Positions 22,861 through 34,113 of a stretch of 64,000 nt of DNA are shown piece by piece (position 1 is the first letter of the stretch; each line of letters opens with the position of its first letter). Made by a program: the position numbers and the translations under genes. The notes beneath the pieces were generated by a model, which was not told the origin of the DNA, made no database searches, and was given only the letters and a program-made list of their open reading frames with translations. The DNA is taken from assembly GCA_964035755.1 (NCBI GenBank), contig CAXIVR010000006.1, positions 71,430,137 to 71,494,136 on the forward strand, read 5' to 3'. This stretch comes from Teleogryllus oceanicus. Lineage: Eukaryota; Arthropoda; Insecta; Orthoptera; Gryllidae.

Positions 22861-24060
22861 TTAAGTAATTTACTATATTATTTGAACCTTTTTGTTGTCA
22901 GGACCCTGCAATGTGTGTTTCTATGGAATATTTGCCGTTTTCCGTTGCACTGTTACAATAAAATCACTTCTTACGAAGTAAGGGCGAGAAAGAAGAAAAA
23001 AGCAAATGTATTATATGGGAAAAACTCACACATTCAACTCAGATACACTCAGATATGATGATACATGTGACGTCTCGAAACCTTTACATGTCTTAGCAAG
23101 TTGCACGAGCACAGGAAGAAATGTTTCGGGGTGTGTTTAGTTTGGTTCGACCCGGGTGTGTTTTGTTATACTATCATATCGACCTTCGCCTCGAAACCAA
23201 TTCCGAGTGAGCACGTTTCACTGAAGAGGTGCCAGTGTGATGTGTATGCGCTCAGTTTGAAGATACGGGTGCCCTCGCAGTCGAGGAGAGCGGCATGAAG
23301 CGTGCGGTGTCGTTCGGTGGCGCCGATGTTACGATCGGACGCAGCGACCAGGGCTGTGACGCGGGCAGGGGGGAGAGAGGGGGCGTGGGCGGAGGTGTGG
23401 GCGGATGCAGTCTCGTCGCCCTCATCGCCCTCTTTGCTGTGGGTCCCGCCCCTGCGATAAGACACCCTTCCCCAGTGCCAAACGAGCGGTGGGCCCGAAC
23501 ACATCTTGATGCGCCACTCATTTTACTTTCTCGCCTTATTTCGTAAGAAGAATACGTTTTGAAATCGTGTGTCGGAAATCGATGATTTTTTGACAGAAAA
23601 ACGCTTATTGCTGGGCCCTGGTAACGAAGAAAAGTAGATAAAGTTTGTGGCTGCGTAGTAAATTACTTCTAAATCGTTCTGCAGTCAAATTACATGTTTT
23701 GTTGGTCCCTGATACAGAAAAATTATGGAGTGCCAGAATGGACAAAAATTAAGGAAATTTTTATATATATATGTTTTAAATTAGCCAAGTTTCATCTCAA
23801 TATGTCATCTCTAAGTACTTATTTTAATATTTTGAAATTAATATAGCATGGAAGTGAGCGTGGCCGTTTTGACACATCGTGGGTGGTGCTTGATTTCCGT
23901 GAATGTTCCTTTTCTGCTTTTTTTATGAGAAATAGTTAATCGTTTCTCTTCTAGTATTGAACACACTGTTTCTGGTAACAATTCAGGGTTGAATTTTGTC
24001 AAAATATCGGTGTTTGTGTTTGCCCAGCGTACGACCAGGAATATGGGCCAGAAATGCACT
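22861..24060. other. Mixed stretch with a GC-rich block at 23.2-23.5 kb
   Basis: The 23240-23540 block is CpG-rich, with G-rich sequence after 23360. It contains a TCAGTT initiator-like motif near 23250 and an ATG at 23295 followed by an 83-codon open frame. No donor or domain supports a gene. A core promoter here is possible but unproven. Confidence 0.3.
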
Positions 24061-24610
24061 GAAACCTTAAGGAGACATTTCCCGTACGTTTGAAATTTTC
24101 ATCTTTAGGGAATATTTTCTCAAAAACACTAATGGGAGGACGCGAAAATTTTAATTCAGCATGTAGCACACCAGTTTATTTACTTTCAGGGGGCGGATTT
24201 ACAAAATTGTAAATATTTTAGACAATATTCTTATAAATATTTGTATTTTTAAGCACTTGTCATTTTTTTAAAACGGGTTCTTTAAAATACTTATAAATAA
24301 TGAATCTGCACTCACATAAAATTTCAACTCTGTAAATTAAACAGTTTCTGAGAAAATGTTCGTTACATTAACTTTGGCGAGATACGCCATTCCGACTAAC
24401 TGACGGCAAAACGTTGCCCTATGTTAAAGGCAAAAAGTCTTCCAGAGCGTCTGCCTCTCTGCCTGTCCATCTGTCTGTAGTCTGCCTCTGAACTTTTATA
24501 TTTGCTTAAGTTAGAAATAAGGCGGGAAATTACCCTCTGCTGTAGTAACAATAGTTCAAAATTGTAAAAAAATGCAGAGTGTATTTCCTGAAATCTTTTA
24601 CAAAAAATAT
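24061..24610. repeat. Probable diverged copy of the GTCC-motif repeat
   Basis: Contains ACTGACGGCAAAACG followed by CTGCCTGTCCATCTGTCTGT near 24400-24480, resembling the GACGGCAAAAACGACTGTC and GTCC-run region near 31340. The rest is too diverged to align by eye. Confidence 0.4.
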
Positions 24611-25264
24611 ATCAGCAGTTTTAATTCGTGATATTTAATATCACTCATGTCGATACAAGTGAATTCAGAAATTCAATCATCTGATAAATGACAATACAGT
24701 TTCCCTAAATGTTGAAATATCAAGAGACGTACGTCGTGACCAAGTTTAATAGTCCTTATCCAACAACTAAGAAATTGCCAATGCGCATTGTTATTGATTG
24801 ATCGTATTGTTGATGCATCGTATTTATATATTACTACAGTACTACGTATATATTACTACAGTATAGTGCACAGATCTCGGTCAACATATATTTCAATTAC
24901 ATTTTCAAAGACATGTTTAACTTAATGTTTAAAAAATTACAAATTATGTTGTTAGAGAATAAGACTCGCATGAAACAATATATTTTCGATTTTTTGCATA
25001 GTTCATATGTAATATTTTTGGTTGTAACATTTCTACAGTTTCTTCAATTTGTACGATGTAATCGCAGAAGTTCAGTTATGTGTACTATTATTCGACTATT
25101 TTTTATTAAAAATTGTATTTTTTCATTCGGATATATACCGTGGGTTGTGCTTCCTAGAGACAGAGTTCGATGAACTCTGTGGTGAAAGTATGAATGTGCC
25201 CCGATCAGAGACACAATAAATATATTGATTCTTCTCTTATGATTTTCAACTTCCAAAAGTTCAA

Positions 25265-25267
25265 ATA

Positions 25268-25331
<64 letters not shown>
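25265..25331 (+). repeat. (AAT)n microsatellite
   Basis: About 67 bp of near-perfect AAT trinucleotides. It is the left of two AAT arrays bracketing the inverted-arm element at 25376-25865. Confidence 0.95.
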
Positions 25332-25375
25332 TTAGAATGGTTGAATTATTCCTGTTGATCCTGTTTTATATAGTA

Positions 25376-25865
25376 GAAAGATGGATCTTTTTAAACTATT
25401 GGACCAAATAGGATCAATCAATGAAGATATCAGGAATTAAGATGTATAATTCATTTAAGACATATACATTTATTTATTGCTTAACGTTATTGCACATCCA
25501 TTCCTTGATGTATTTCATTTGTGCTGCATACATATGAATGTTTTAGCCACCAAATTAGACGCCAACTTCGGCATATTATAGAAATACTTTACATGAAAAT
25601 GTTGTTAAATGTTAATATATGTCCAATATATATGTTTAATGTATTCCTTTGTTTTGTATACTACTAAAAAATTTTATGTTTATTGCCAACCGATTGTCAT
25701 ATGCTTTACTTATCAAATGCTTTTGAAAAGGCACATGCTAAATGTGCGAAACGTTAAGCAATAAATAAATGTATATGTCTTATATGAATCCCTGATTCTT
25801 CTTAATTCCTGATATCTTCATTGATTGATCCTATTTGGTGCAATAGTTTAAAAATATCCATCTTT
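25376..25865 (+). mobile_element. Inverted-arm element of about 490 bp between AAT arrays
   Basis: Arms of about 122 bp (25376-25497 and 25742-25865) are inverted copies at roughly 85-90% identity. They share blocks such as CAATGAAGATATCAGGAATT and ACATATACATTTATTTATTG. There is no coding capacity. The right arm begins with ATGTGCGAAACGTTAAGC, the 3' half of a degenerate hammerhead-like core. It could be a foldback MITE or a non-autonomous Penelope-like element; the latter fits the hammerhead trace. Confidence 0.7.
25723..25752 (+). ncRNA. Degenerate hammerhead-like core 2
   Basis: UUGAAAA (a decayed CUGANGA), stem GCACAU paired with AUGUGC, then GAAAC. Two invariant box positions are changed, so self-cleavage is unlikely. 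It is listed because it sits at the arm boundary, as at 4.0 kb. Confidence 0.25.
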
Positions 25866-25867
25866 AT

Positions 25868-25878
25868 ACAACAACAAC

Positions 25879-25935
<57 letters not shown>
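25868..25935 (+). repeat. (CAA)n/(AAT)n microsatellite
   Basis: Four CAA units followed by about 18 AAT units, directly next to the right arm of the element at 25376-25865. Confidence 0.95.
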
Positions 25936-26789
25936 TCAATAAGAAAAACAGAAATGAACACTTTCTAAAGAGCGTTCTTAAAAAATATGAGAGTGAACTA
26001 CATAAGTGAAGAAGTTATTCACTATCGTCAAGTCGACAATTTCTTTTCTGGAGAGAATTGCCGATTTGCAGAAAGACTTTGCCGGTTCAGTCGCGAGTAT
26101 TGTATCTTTTTCGTAATACTGTAATGTTATAATATAGATTTAATGCAACAAAAAGAGGAGGAAAAAGCTACATTCAACAGAGGTTTCCGTTACGTTTTTA
26201 ACAGCCCGCCGCCCATTAAGAACCATTGAAGCTGATGAGTTGCAGGTGAAGATGACCCTTGAGTACACTTATTTCTAAAAATGGTGTTTCTGTTTTATAA
26301 GTTTTGTTGTTATAAGAAGACGAGATTACGAAACAATTAAATCACATACGGTCGATAACACTTATAACAGAGTCGTTTGGTTATGAGGAGGATTTTACGC
26401 GAGTGGTCCTGTATTCAGCAATACACAGTCACGTTTTCGGTTCGCGTCTTGCCTGTTGCAACACACTGCGCTGCATCCTTGTCGCGCCGCCTGTGAAGTG
26501 ACGGCTGCATCGGAGAATATTCTTCAATCAGCGCGCGGCATCATATTGCTCGGCAGGCGAACCCTGCGGAACTCCTCGATTTACACCTCCGATTGCGCGT
26601 GGTCCCGCGGACAGGGAGGGCGGAAAATGGCGGGGAAGAAAGGCCGAAGCGTGACTGTACTGGTGGCTGAGACTGGGGTGATAGCAGATGTATACATGTC
26701 TTTTACTTTCTCGAATACGTAGTATAGAGTGGAGAAAGTTGTGTTGTTCTGAGATTTTGGTGAAAATGCGAGTTTTGGGGGGTACACGT
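25936..26789. other. Unique stretch with a CpG-rich block at 26.44-26.70 kb
   Basis: At 26626 an ATG in good context (AAAATGGCG) starts a frame reading MAGKKGRSVTVLVAETG before a stop at about 26720. No donor was found within it. It could be a gene start or a chance frame. Confidence 0.25.
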
Positions 26790-27200
26790 ACTCAAAAAGT
26801 GTCATGTATAAAAATGTATGTCCATCTGTGAACAATTACCTACAGCTCACACAGGGTATTTTGCAAAATGTGTACTATCCAATCGATCTGGAGCAACTTG
26901 AGTTTGTAAAAATTTTAAATAAATATTTTAATTTTTGGAGGTATATGAAGCCCGTAGGACGTTTTCAAAATTGTCTCAAAAAAGCTTCAAATTTTTTCCC
27001 ATTTTTTACCCGAATACTACAAAGTGCTCTTATAAATATCGTTTGGGCCTTATATACATTAACGCCTCTAAAATTTTAAAGTATAAAAAGGTTTTTCTGG
27101 GAATTTGCTGAACATTTTCATCATTAAAGCTAAATATTTTTTAACATATTTTTTTTAAATCTCTTAAATCATTACATGTAAATTTTTTTCAAAATGTAAG
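26790..27200 (+). repeat. GTCC-motif dispersed repeat, plus-strand copy
   Basis: Shares CCAATCGATCTG and ATATTTTAATTTTTGGAGGT blocks with 31440-31520, in the same order. Decayed and non-coding. Confidence 0.5.
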
Positions 27201-28239
27201 TAGTTTTACATAGTTTTGAGTCGTATTCTAATAATTTTCTAACAATAGATAAATCAGACACTAATAAGCAGTTACAAATTATCTCTTAAAATTGTAATGA
27301 TACAGCTCAGCAAACTGAATTGGAGACACTATTTTCATTTTCGTTAAAACTTTTGAAATTCAAAAAATTAAATGTTTTGGATTCTTTCATGCTTCGTTGA
27401 TGAAGAGAGTATTTCAATAAATCATCGAGGTATTAGTAGGATGCAAATTATGATATAAGATAGTTGCAATAACCCTGAAATAATGGGAGTATGTTTGATT
27501 ATTGTAGCATCATTACTTAAATATTACTTAAATATTATAATTATTAATGTACGTCTTTGCTAAATACAAACATCTAAAACAGAAAAACATGTAAAACAGT
27601 GCATTCCTGTTCTGGACGAAGTAAGAATTTTGTTTTGTACGTCGTGGACTTTCGGCAGACGCGTTCTGCACTTCGTACCGCGTTTATCTTCTTCGATTTT
27701 CGCGTCAATAGTTATTACTTTCATTATAATTTATGAAGGATATATTATTTATTCAAGGTTTTGTTTCATAATGAAGTGTGCATAACTAATTACTTAAAGA
27801 AATAATATTAATATGAATATCCATCACTTCCTCCCTCCGTATCTTTGTAGGTGTTACATGTCGCGGAATGAACATTGTGATTCTTGCAAACGTGCTTTAC
27901 ATATTAGTAGCACGTCACAGTAGTTTTATAATTTTTTTCTTTTTTTCTTTCCGGCTCTTTTTTCGGGATCTTCTCTCGTGATTACGAGGAAGGAGAAATT
28001 GTGAGAAATATTAATCATGAAATAAGTTCAGAATCAAATAAAGAAAAGTGAAAAATAAATATTTAACATTAATAAGCTTTTAAGTACCTGAGTAAAAGAA
28101 GCATGAGTGCGCAGTACTACTGACTGACTTTTAAAACTCTTCCATTTGCAGTAATATTTAAACGTTTTCTCCAAAAGCAGACTTTTATCGCCGCATTTTT
28201 AGTGTGCTGATGGGTTCCAGGTAAAAAGTAAAACGTTAT
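27201..28239. other. AT-rich stretch, nothing recognised
   Basis: No gene, RNA or repeat unit could be supported. Confidence 0.4.
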
Positions 28240-28745
28240 TGCTGGTGCCTCCATGATCTTAAAGACATATTCACAAGAAATGTTTTTAAGACCAAGTAGA
28301 ACTTCAGATCAAGTTGGAATGTATGAGTATTTGAAGGAACCCCTGTTCCATATTTCCTGATTCTTTAAACCTACATTAAGTTTTTGAGAAAATCTTGTTT
28401 TTGTTATTTTTTAAATTGCACATATTGCACGAAACGTTGTTCCAAAAGTACTATAATTTTTAAAACATGTACACGATCTTAATGAAAGAACTAAATGTGT
28501 TGAAAAAATTTACTTGAACCGAAAATCTCTATCTTCAATTTTATAGTTCTAGAGAAACGGTAGAAAAAATCGAATTTTTGAAATTTTCGAAAATTCAAAT
28601 TTAACAGAGAAAAACAGACCTAAGTCTTTATAAGAATATTTTAGTTCATTCTTTCAAAACATAAAAAAAAAAATTGAAGCCATATTTTAGTAAATTTTGA
28701 AAATGTCCCTGAGGCTTCATGTAAACTATCCCCATATTTTAAAGA
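28240..28745 (-). repeat. Probable GTCC-family repeat, minus-strand copy
   Basis: Shares TTTTGAAAATGTCCCTGAGG/CTTCATGTAAACTAT-type sequence near 28695-28735 with the arm near 22640 (TTTTGAAAATGTTTTAGAAG/CTTAATGTAAAGTAC). Both also have AT-rich AGAAACGG and TTTTGAAATTTTCG-type segments. Confidence 0.4.
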
Positions 28746-28756
28746 ATGTTTTTCAT

Positions 28757-29058
28757 TGTGTAGTGCATGTTGTATTACAACTTGGTCGTCTTTCCCCGCT
28801 AGATGGCGAGATCTGGCCTTGACTGCACATCGGGTTGTTTTTCCCAAAAAGCTATGACCCACCAGGATGCCACCGCCTCAACCGGACAAGCTTTAAGCTT
28901 GCGATTGGTCTCAGGGCATGCGTGATAGTGCAGAGCAAGTGTAAGTATGTGTAAGCGGTGAGGATATGGCAAGGAAGAGGAAGAAAATATCGCGCGCGGT
29001 TCATGGCTCGTTTGTTAGGGTACTTCACGGCATTCGCCTGGTGTTGATTCAAGAAACT
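28757..29058 (-). mobile_element. SINE-A copy f, diverged, head missing
   Basis: Contains CCCCGCTAGATGGCGAGATC, GACAAGCTTTAAGC, AGGAAGAGGAAG, ATCGCGCGCGGTTC and TCGCCTGGTGTTGATT in minus-strand SINE-A order. It ends against the left target duplication of copy g, so copy g may have inserted into it or removed its head. Confidence 0.75.
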
Positions 29059-29066
29059 CCTCAACC

Positions 29067-29634
29067 ACCCTACCGGGAGCGGTAGCTCAGTGCATCAACT
29101 GATGTCACTGCAGCGCCTCTGACCGGGAGGTCCCAGTTTCCAGTCCTGACGGTGGCAGGATTTTCGACACTAGCTTCTCAGCTAGGTCGAATTCAGTCGC
29201 TGTCTGGAGGAGAATTCTAGCGGCCGGCTGCTCTGATGCGTAGTTTTCCGTGGTGTCTCCGATCAACCCCAGGCGAATGCCAAAGCAGTACCCTACCAAA
29301 CGGGCCACGGACCGCGCGCGATCTGTCCTTCCTCTTCCCTGTGCTATCCTTTCCCCTTACACACACACACTTACACTAACATGCTCTACACTACCACGTC
29401 TTCTGGGAGACCTGTCGGGAGCTTAGAGCTTGTCCCGGCTGGGGCGGTGCTCCGCTGGTGGGAGGGTCCTGGTTAGAGGGAAACCCCATTAGCCGATAGT
29501 AGGTCGGCGCCGGATCTCGCCATCCAGCAGGGGAAGGCCACCGCCAGCTCCCGAGAAACAAACATGCAGTCTACTAACGGGACTAATGACCAAAGAAGTT
29601 GACGCGCCCGGAAACACGAAAAAACCAAACCAAA
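29067..29634 (+). mobile_element. SINE-A copy g, full length
   Basis: Complete from tRNA-like head (GGGAGCGGTAGCTCAGTGCA) to CCCGGAAACACGAAAAAACC with CCAAA repeats. An 8-bp CCTCAACC repeat at 29059-29066 and 29635-29642 is the likely target duplication. The B box is altered (GTTTCCAGTCC). The 3' end opens into the GC-rich island at 29.7-30.7 kb. Confidence 0.85.
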
Positions 29635-29686
29635 CCTCAACCTATTCTTCATGACGTTCAATCCACACACGTCTCTCACTTTTCTT

Positions 29687-30720
29687 GCCCCCCCCCTCCC
29701 GTCTCATTCAACTATACCTTATTTATCTGCGAATCATCACAACCTCCGACGCATTTGCCTCCCCCTGCTCCACCCGCCCCGTCCGCCCACATCACCCGAG
29801 CCGCCCGGCGCGAGCGCACGCCCCGGAAACGGGATCATTTTACAGCGCGTGGCTCCACTCCATCTTTACGGCGAGTCCGAAATCGAATTTCGAGGAAACA
29901 CTAAAACGCGGGGACACGGCGCCGCATCGTAAAGCAGCTTGTTATCACGGCCCCGGGGGCCGGCGCGGAGCCTCGGGGGGCGGGGAGCGAGATCCGAAGG
30001 TCGCCGGGGGCGGAGAGGGCGGGTAGGGCATCAGCCGGGAGGGGGCGGGAGGGGGGAGGGGCAGATATGTGGGAAAAGGCGGCTATGGGGACGGTAGGGA
30101 CACATGTAATGAAGGTTGAAAAAGTTGCCAATTTGAAGTAAGCGAGGGGCGCCAGAGGCGGCGGAGGTGGTAATGGCGGTGGGACAGCGGGTGCGGTAGG
30201 GGCGGCGGGACGGCGAGGGCGGTGGAGGCAGCGGGGCGGGGCGGCGGCCGGCGGGGCGGCGGGGGCGGGGGCGGCGGGGCGGCGGGGCGGCGGGGCGGCG
30301 GGGCGGCGGGGCGGCGGGGCGGCGGGGCGGCGGGGCGGCGGGGCGGCGGGAGCGGCGGGCGGCGGGGCGGCGGGCGGCGGGCGGCGGGCGGCGGGGCGGC
30401 GGGGCGGCGGGCGGCGGGGCGGCGGGGCGGCGGGGCGGCGGGGCGGCGGGGCGGCGGGGCGGCGGGGCGGCGGGGCGGCGGGGCGGCGGGAGCGGCGGGC
30501 GGGGGGCGGCGGGGCGGCGGGGCGGCGGGGCGGCGGGGCAGCGGGGGCGGCATAGCTGCGGAGACGGGAAGTAGGCGATGGGATGGCGGTGAGGCGGTGC
30601 GATGGAAGCAGCGTGGGTGCGGGGGCGTGTAGGGGCTATAGGGGGTGAATACGGATATAGGGAGCTTTTTAGTTCGTGTGGGAAGCAGGTGGCTCAAAGA
30701 TGGATGTCGTGGATGGGGTC
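29687..30720. repeat. GC-rich island containing a CGGCGGGG minisatellite
   Basis: The first part (29687-29830) is C-rich on the plus strand. From about 29940 it is G-rich. The 8-bp unit CGGCGGGG repeats regularly between about 30265 and 30540, with shorter GGCGGGC variants at 30355-30410 and 30498-30510. Long open frames through it are Ala/Gly/Arg or Pro/Arg repeats and are not called as genes. Strong G-quadruplex potential. Confidence 0.85.
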
Positions 30721-30839
30721 ACAAGATCCGCGGGGAACCAATAACACGACAGCGATACCGCAAACGGAGGATATTCGTGAGGTAGATCAGGAGAAGAGGA
30801 AATTGAACTGCGAGAGTTAGTCACCGTATGCTTTCGATT

Positions 30840-31199
30840 TGAAAGGTACTTGTTTACGAGTGGATATAAATTTATTCGATCATCTGATAGAAGGCTATCA
30901 TTCCATATGAATTACCGCTATTGAACTTTTTCATTTCGTTTGTGGATTGAAAAAGAATGCTTTGAATTACTGCAACGCTAAAAATCATACATTTTTCTTC
31001 AAATTACAATTTATACAAAATTTCATCCTACATGGTGAATTATCCATATGTAATGGATATTCTTTCCGTAGATAATTCTGCCTCATAGAAAAATGAAAGT
31101 GAAATGAAAGGAAAAGTCATTAAATTATTCAATGTTACAGATAAAGGATGTAGGTTTATGAAAACGGAAAAATAATATTTTGCTAACAAAATTTCGAGT
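30840..31199. other. AT-rich stretch, nothing recognised
   Basis: No gene or repeat identified. Confidence 0.4.
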
Positions 31200-31990
31200 C
31201 TTCAGGTAGAGTAAGTGCAAGGAGCCCTCGTAACGAAAAAGAAGAAAAATTCAGTTGCTAAATTTAAAAAAAAGTCCTCTAACACATGGGGTAGCCAGAA
31301 AGAATGTATTTTGGGACCTTGATATTGAAAAATCGAATGACGGCAAAAACGACTGTCTATCCGTCCATCCGTCCGTCCGTTTGTCCGCCCGTCTTTGAAC
31401 AACGCTAGCGGCTAAATCGCTCATCCAATTTTCTCCAAAATTGATATTCCCCAATCGATCTGACTGATGTCGCGGGTCCTTGAATTTTGAATCGATATTT
31501 TAATTTTGGAGGTGAATAGTTTAATTTACATGACGTTTCGGGAACTTTATCCAAATCTTCCAAAAAATGCCTTCATCGTTTTTGATTAAATTGTTTTGTT
31601 GCATTCTTTTGTTGCATGACCATCGAAAATTTCAAAATTTATTTTTGAGTCTCCCTAAAACGAAAATATTCGAGATAGAGATTTCTCTCTTTATAAAAAC
31701 TGTTTCTTAAATATAGAAACAAAATCATATACAAAATTTCGAGAATTTGATTACATTTTGCATAATTTTGCATCAAAATATGGGAAAAAAATTATGTGGT
31801 GTTGAGCACCACTAGATGTAAAGTATAGGCAATTTTTAAACTGTACACAATTGAAGTACAGGAAATTTTAAAAAATACTCTCACAATTTGGCTCCACCTT
31901 TTTCTTTGAATGATTTTCTCGAATCGAAAATAAATAGGTTTCTAGAATGGCGCAAGTCTATTTTTGTGACCTCTTTTTTATGTTATTATG
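31200..31990 (+). repeat. GTCC-motif dispersed repeat, best-preserved copy
   Basis: Diagnostic order: GACGGCAAAAACGACTGTC, a GTCCGTCC run (31350-31395), CAACGCTAGCGGCTAAATCG, TTCTCCAAAATTGATA, CCAATCGATCTG, ATATTTTAATTTTGGAGG. A long AT-rich tail region follows. No terminal repeats or coding were seen, so the class is unknown. Confidence 0.55.
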
Positions 31991-32104
31991 GACAAAAATT
32001 GTTGTATTATATCATTACTTAATCGTTACTAGTCGAGAAAATACGTTTTGTTGTTGCAGCACCATTTTGATATAGTGTCTGGTGTACTGAACATAGATAT
32101 CGGG

Positions 32105-32585
32105 TGTAGCGTCGTGCACGAACGTATTTGCAACGAACGGTCGCGTGGCATAGGCGACGCTAAGGCGCTACGCGTAGCCGTTGTTTAGGAGCGGATGTGA
32201 CGTCGGTGGAAAGTCCGAGGAGGCAGCGTGGTGGTGGGGGGCGACCCGAAAACTCTCTCTTGGTTCCTAGACGCGGCGGAGTGTTGATCGGCACACGGGC
32301 CAGTCGGCGAAGGTCTGGGTGGGTACGGCCGCGAGCTGGGCAAAGAGTTGCCGCACGGACAGGCAGACTCAAGGACGAGTCGTAAGTAGGTTGCGGCGCT
32401 TCACGCCTTGAAATGCAGTGAGATTGGAGTGTAGAGGTGTGGCAGCCGCAGCGAAAGATTACTCCGTGTAGTGGGATTTAGTAATTTAAATAATTGTGTA
32501 ATAAGGTGGTGGAACTTAGAAATAAACCTTCGATTATTTAAACCCACTCTCGTCTGTGTTTCAGTTGCAACCGCATGACTCCACA
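32105..32585 (+). mobile_element. Probable solo LTR, 481 bp
   Basis: Starts TGTAGCG and ends CTCCACA (TG...CA termini). It is flanked by a 4-bp direct repeat CGGG (32101-32104 and 32586-32589), as for Gypsy-type LTR elements. A poly(A) signal (AATAAA near 32520) lies about 65 bp before the end. The CpG-rich first half contains an open frame (32197-32385) and a donor-like GAGTC|GTAAGT, both taken as part of the LTR. No internal retroviral-type genes flank it. A 4-bp duplication could be chance. Confidence 0.45.
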
Positions 32586-32589
32586 CGGG

Positions 32590-33090
32590 TTTCGATAGGA
32601 AATGTTTGGGCCCATTTCATCTTAGATATTGGTCATGGAAAGAGTTACGATTCACCGATTCTACAGTTTCACTTAGCAATCAAAAAAGAAGAATTTAAAA
32701 AACTCATTCTTCAAAATAATCTGTGGTCTGTGAAGAAATGTTCAATAAAGAAAATTGCAACAAAACGCAGATGCTGAATTGTTTCATTTTATATGACGTA
32801 TTAAAGAATGCATTGGTTGATTTCTTATCGCATATTTTTTCTCAGTAACAATTAGAAGTAGAAATAATTGAAATACCTGAGAGAGCTACGTTTCTTGTGC
32901 ATGTCTTGCGTTGGCTGTAATGTGTGTTCTGTACTCTTAACGCAGAGGTCAGCATTGTACACAGGAACTCAGCCCTTGGAACCGGTCGCTCCTTACACAC
33001 GTAAACAGCTCGCTTCTATAGACCGGGCAAGCGGCGCGGCCATCACGGCCTTCTGGATACATCGCCGGTCCCCGCGGCGTTGACTCAGGA
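32590..33090. other. Unassigned stretch
   Basis: AT-rich to about 32860, then of mixed composition. No supported gene. Confidence 0.4.
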
Positions 33091-33159
33091 GGCCGTGAGG
33101 TGGAAGCCGAGCCGAAGGGCGCACGCGACGGGACGCGACTACGCCTTGCCAACAACCCG

Positions 33160-33545
33160 CCGGCCGCCTCCACCCCACCCTCCCATCTGCCCCGCCCCCA
33201 CCGCCAGCGCCAACGTCACTACCACTAGCACCGCCATCACCATTGCCGTCATCGGTGACGATTCCGTCACTCCCCGCCCTTTCCTCGCTCCCAGTCCAGC
33301 TTCCTCCCCTTTCCACCGCTACCTCCCTTCTCTACCCCCCCCACAGAAGTTCCGTTGCCCCCCCCCAACCGCTGCCCCCCACCCCCGCCACCCCTCACTC
33401 TCGCCCCCGTCCCCGCCGCCTACCCAACCCCGCATTCATCCCGCTCCCACTCGAATCTTTCGACCTGTCCCCCACATCCCCACGATCGTCCCCGTAATCG
33501 TCTCAGCCACCATCAATCACCCCCCCCCCCCCCAACCCGCCCCGC
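33160..33545. repeat. C-rich strand-asymmetric island
   Basis: Plus strand is C-rich and G-poor with C6-C11 runs, ending at the target duplication of SINE-A copy h. Composition mirrors the G-rich island at 19.9-20.6 kb. Pro/Thr/Ser-rich open frames here are composition artefacts. Confidence 0.7.
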
Positions 33546-33555
33546 CCCCTCAAAC

Positions 33556-34103
33556 GTACCGGGAGCGATAGCTTAGTGCATACACTGATGTCACTGCAGC
33601 GCCTCTGACCGGGAGGCCCTAGGTTCGAGTCCTGACGGCGGCAGGATTTTCAGCTAGGTCGAATTCTGTCCCTGGCTGGGGGAGAATTCTAGCGGCCGGC
33701 TGCTCTGCTCGGTAGTTTTCCGTCATTTCTCCGATCAATGCCAGGCGAATGCCGGAGCAGTACCCTACCAAACGGGCCACGGACCGCGCGCGATCTGTCC
33801 TTCCTCTTCCCTGCCCTCTCCTCCCCCTTACACACTCACTTACACTAACATGCACTACACTACCACATATTCCGGGAGACCGGTCGGGAGCTTAGAGCTT
33901 GTCCCGGCTGGGGCGGTGCCCTGCTGGTGGGAGAGTCCTGGTTAGGGGGAAACTAGCCGACGGTAGGTCGGCGCCGGATCTCACTATCAAGTGGGGGAAG
34001 ATCTCCGCCATCCCCCGAGAAAAAGACATGTACCACCCTTACGGGACTAATGACCGAAGACGTTGACGCGCCCGGAAACACGAAAAACCAACCAACCAAC
34101 CAA
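33556..34103 (+). mobile_element. SINE-A copy h, full length with 10-bp target duplication
   Basis: Head GGGAGCGATAGCTTAGTGCA, perfect B box GGTTCGAGTCC, complete body, and 3' end CCCGGAAACACGAAAAACC followed by four CCAA units. CCTCAAACGT is repeated at 33546-33555 and 34104-34113. Body is 548 bp. Confidence 0.9.
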
Positions 34104-34113
34104 CCTCAAACGT

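Noticed and set aside
30083..30697. 204-codon Pro/Arg-rich open frame on minus strand
   Set aside because: Created by the CGGCGGGG minisatellite; stop codons cannot occur in this repeat.
32197..32385. Small coding gene in CpG-rich DNA
   Set aside because: Lies inside the probable solo LTR; no domain.
33080..33571. 163-codon Pro-rich frame
   Set aside because: Explained by the C-rich island; codon use follows base composition only.
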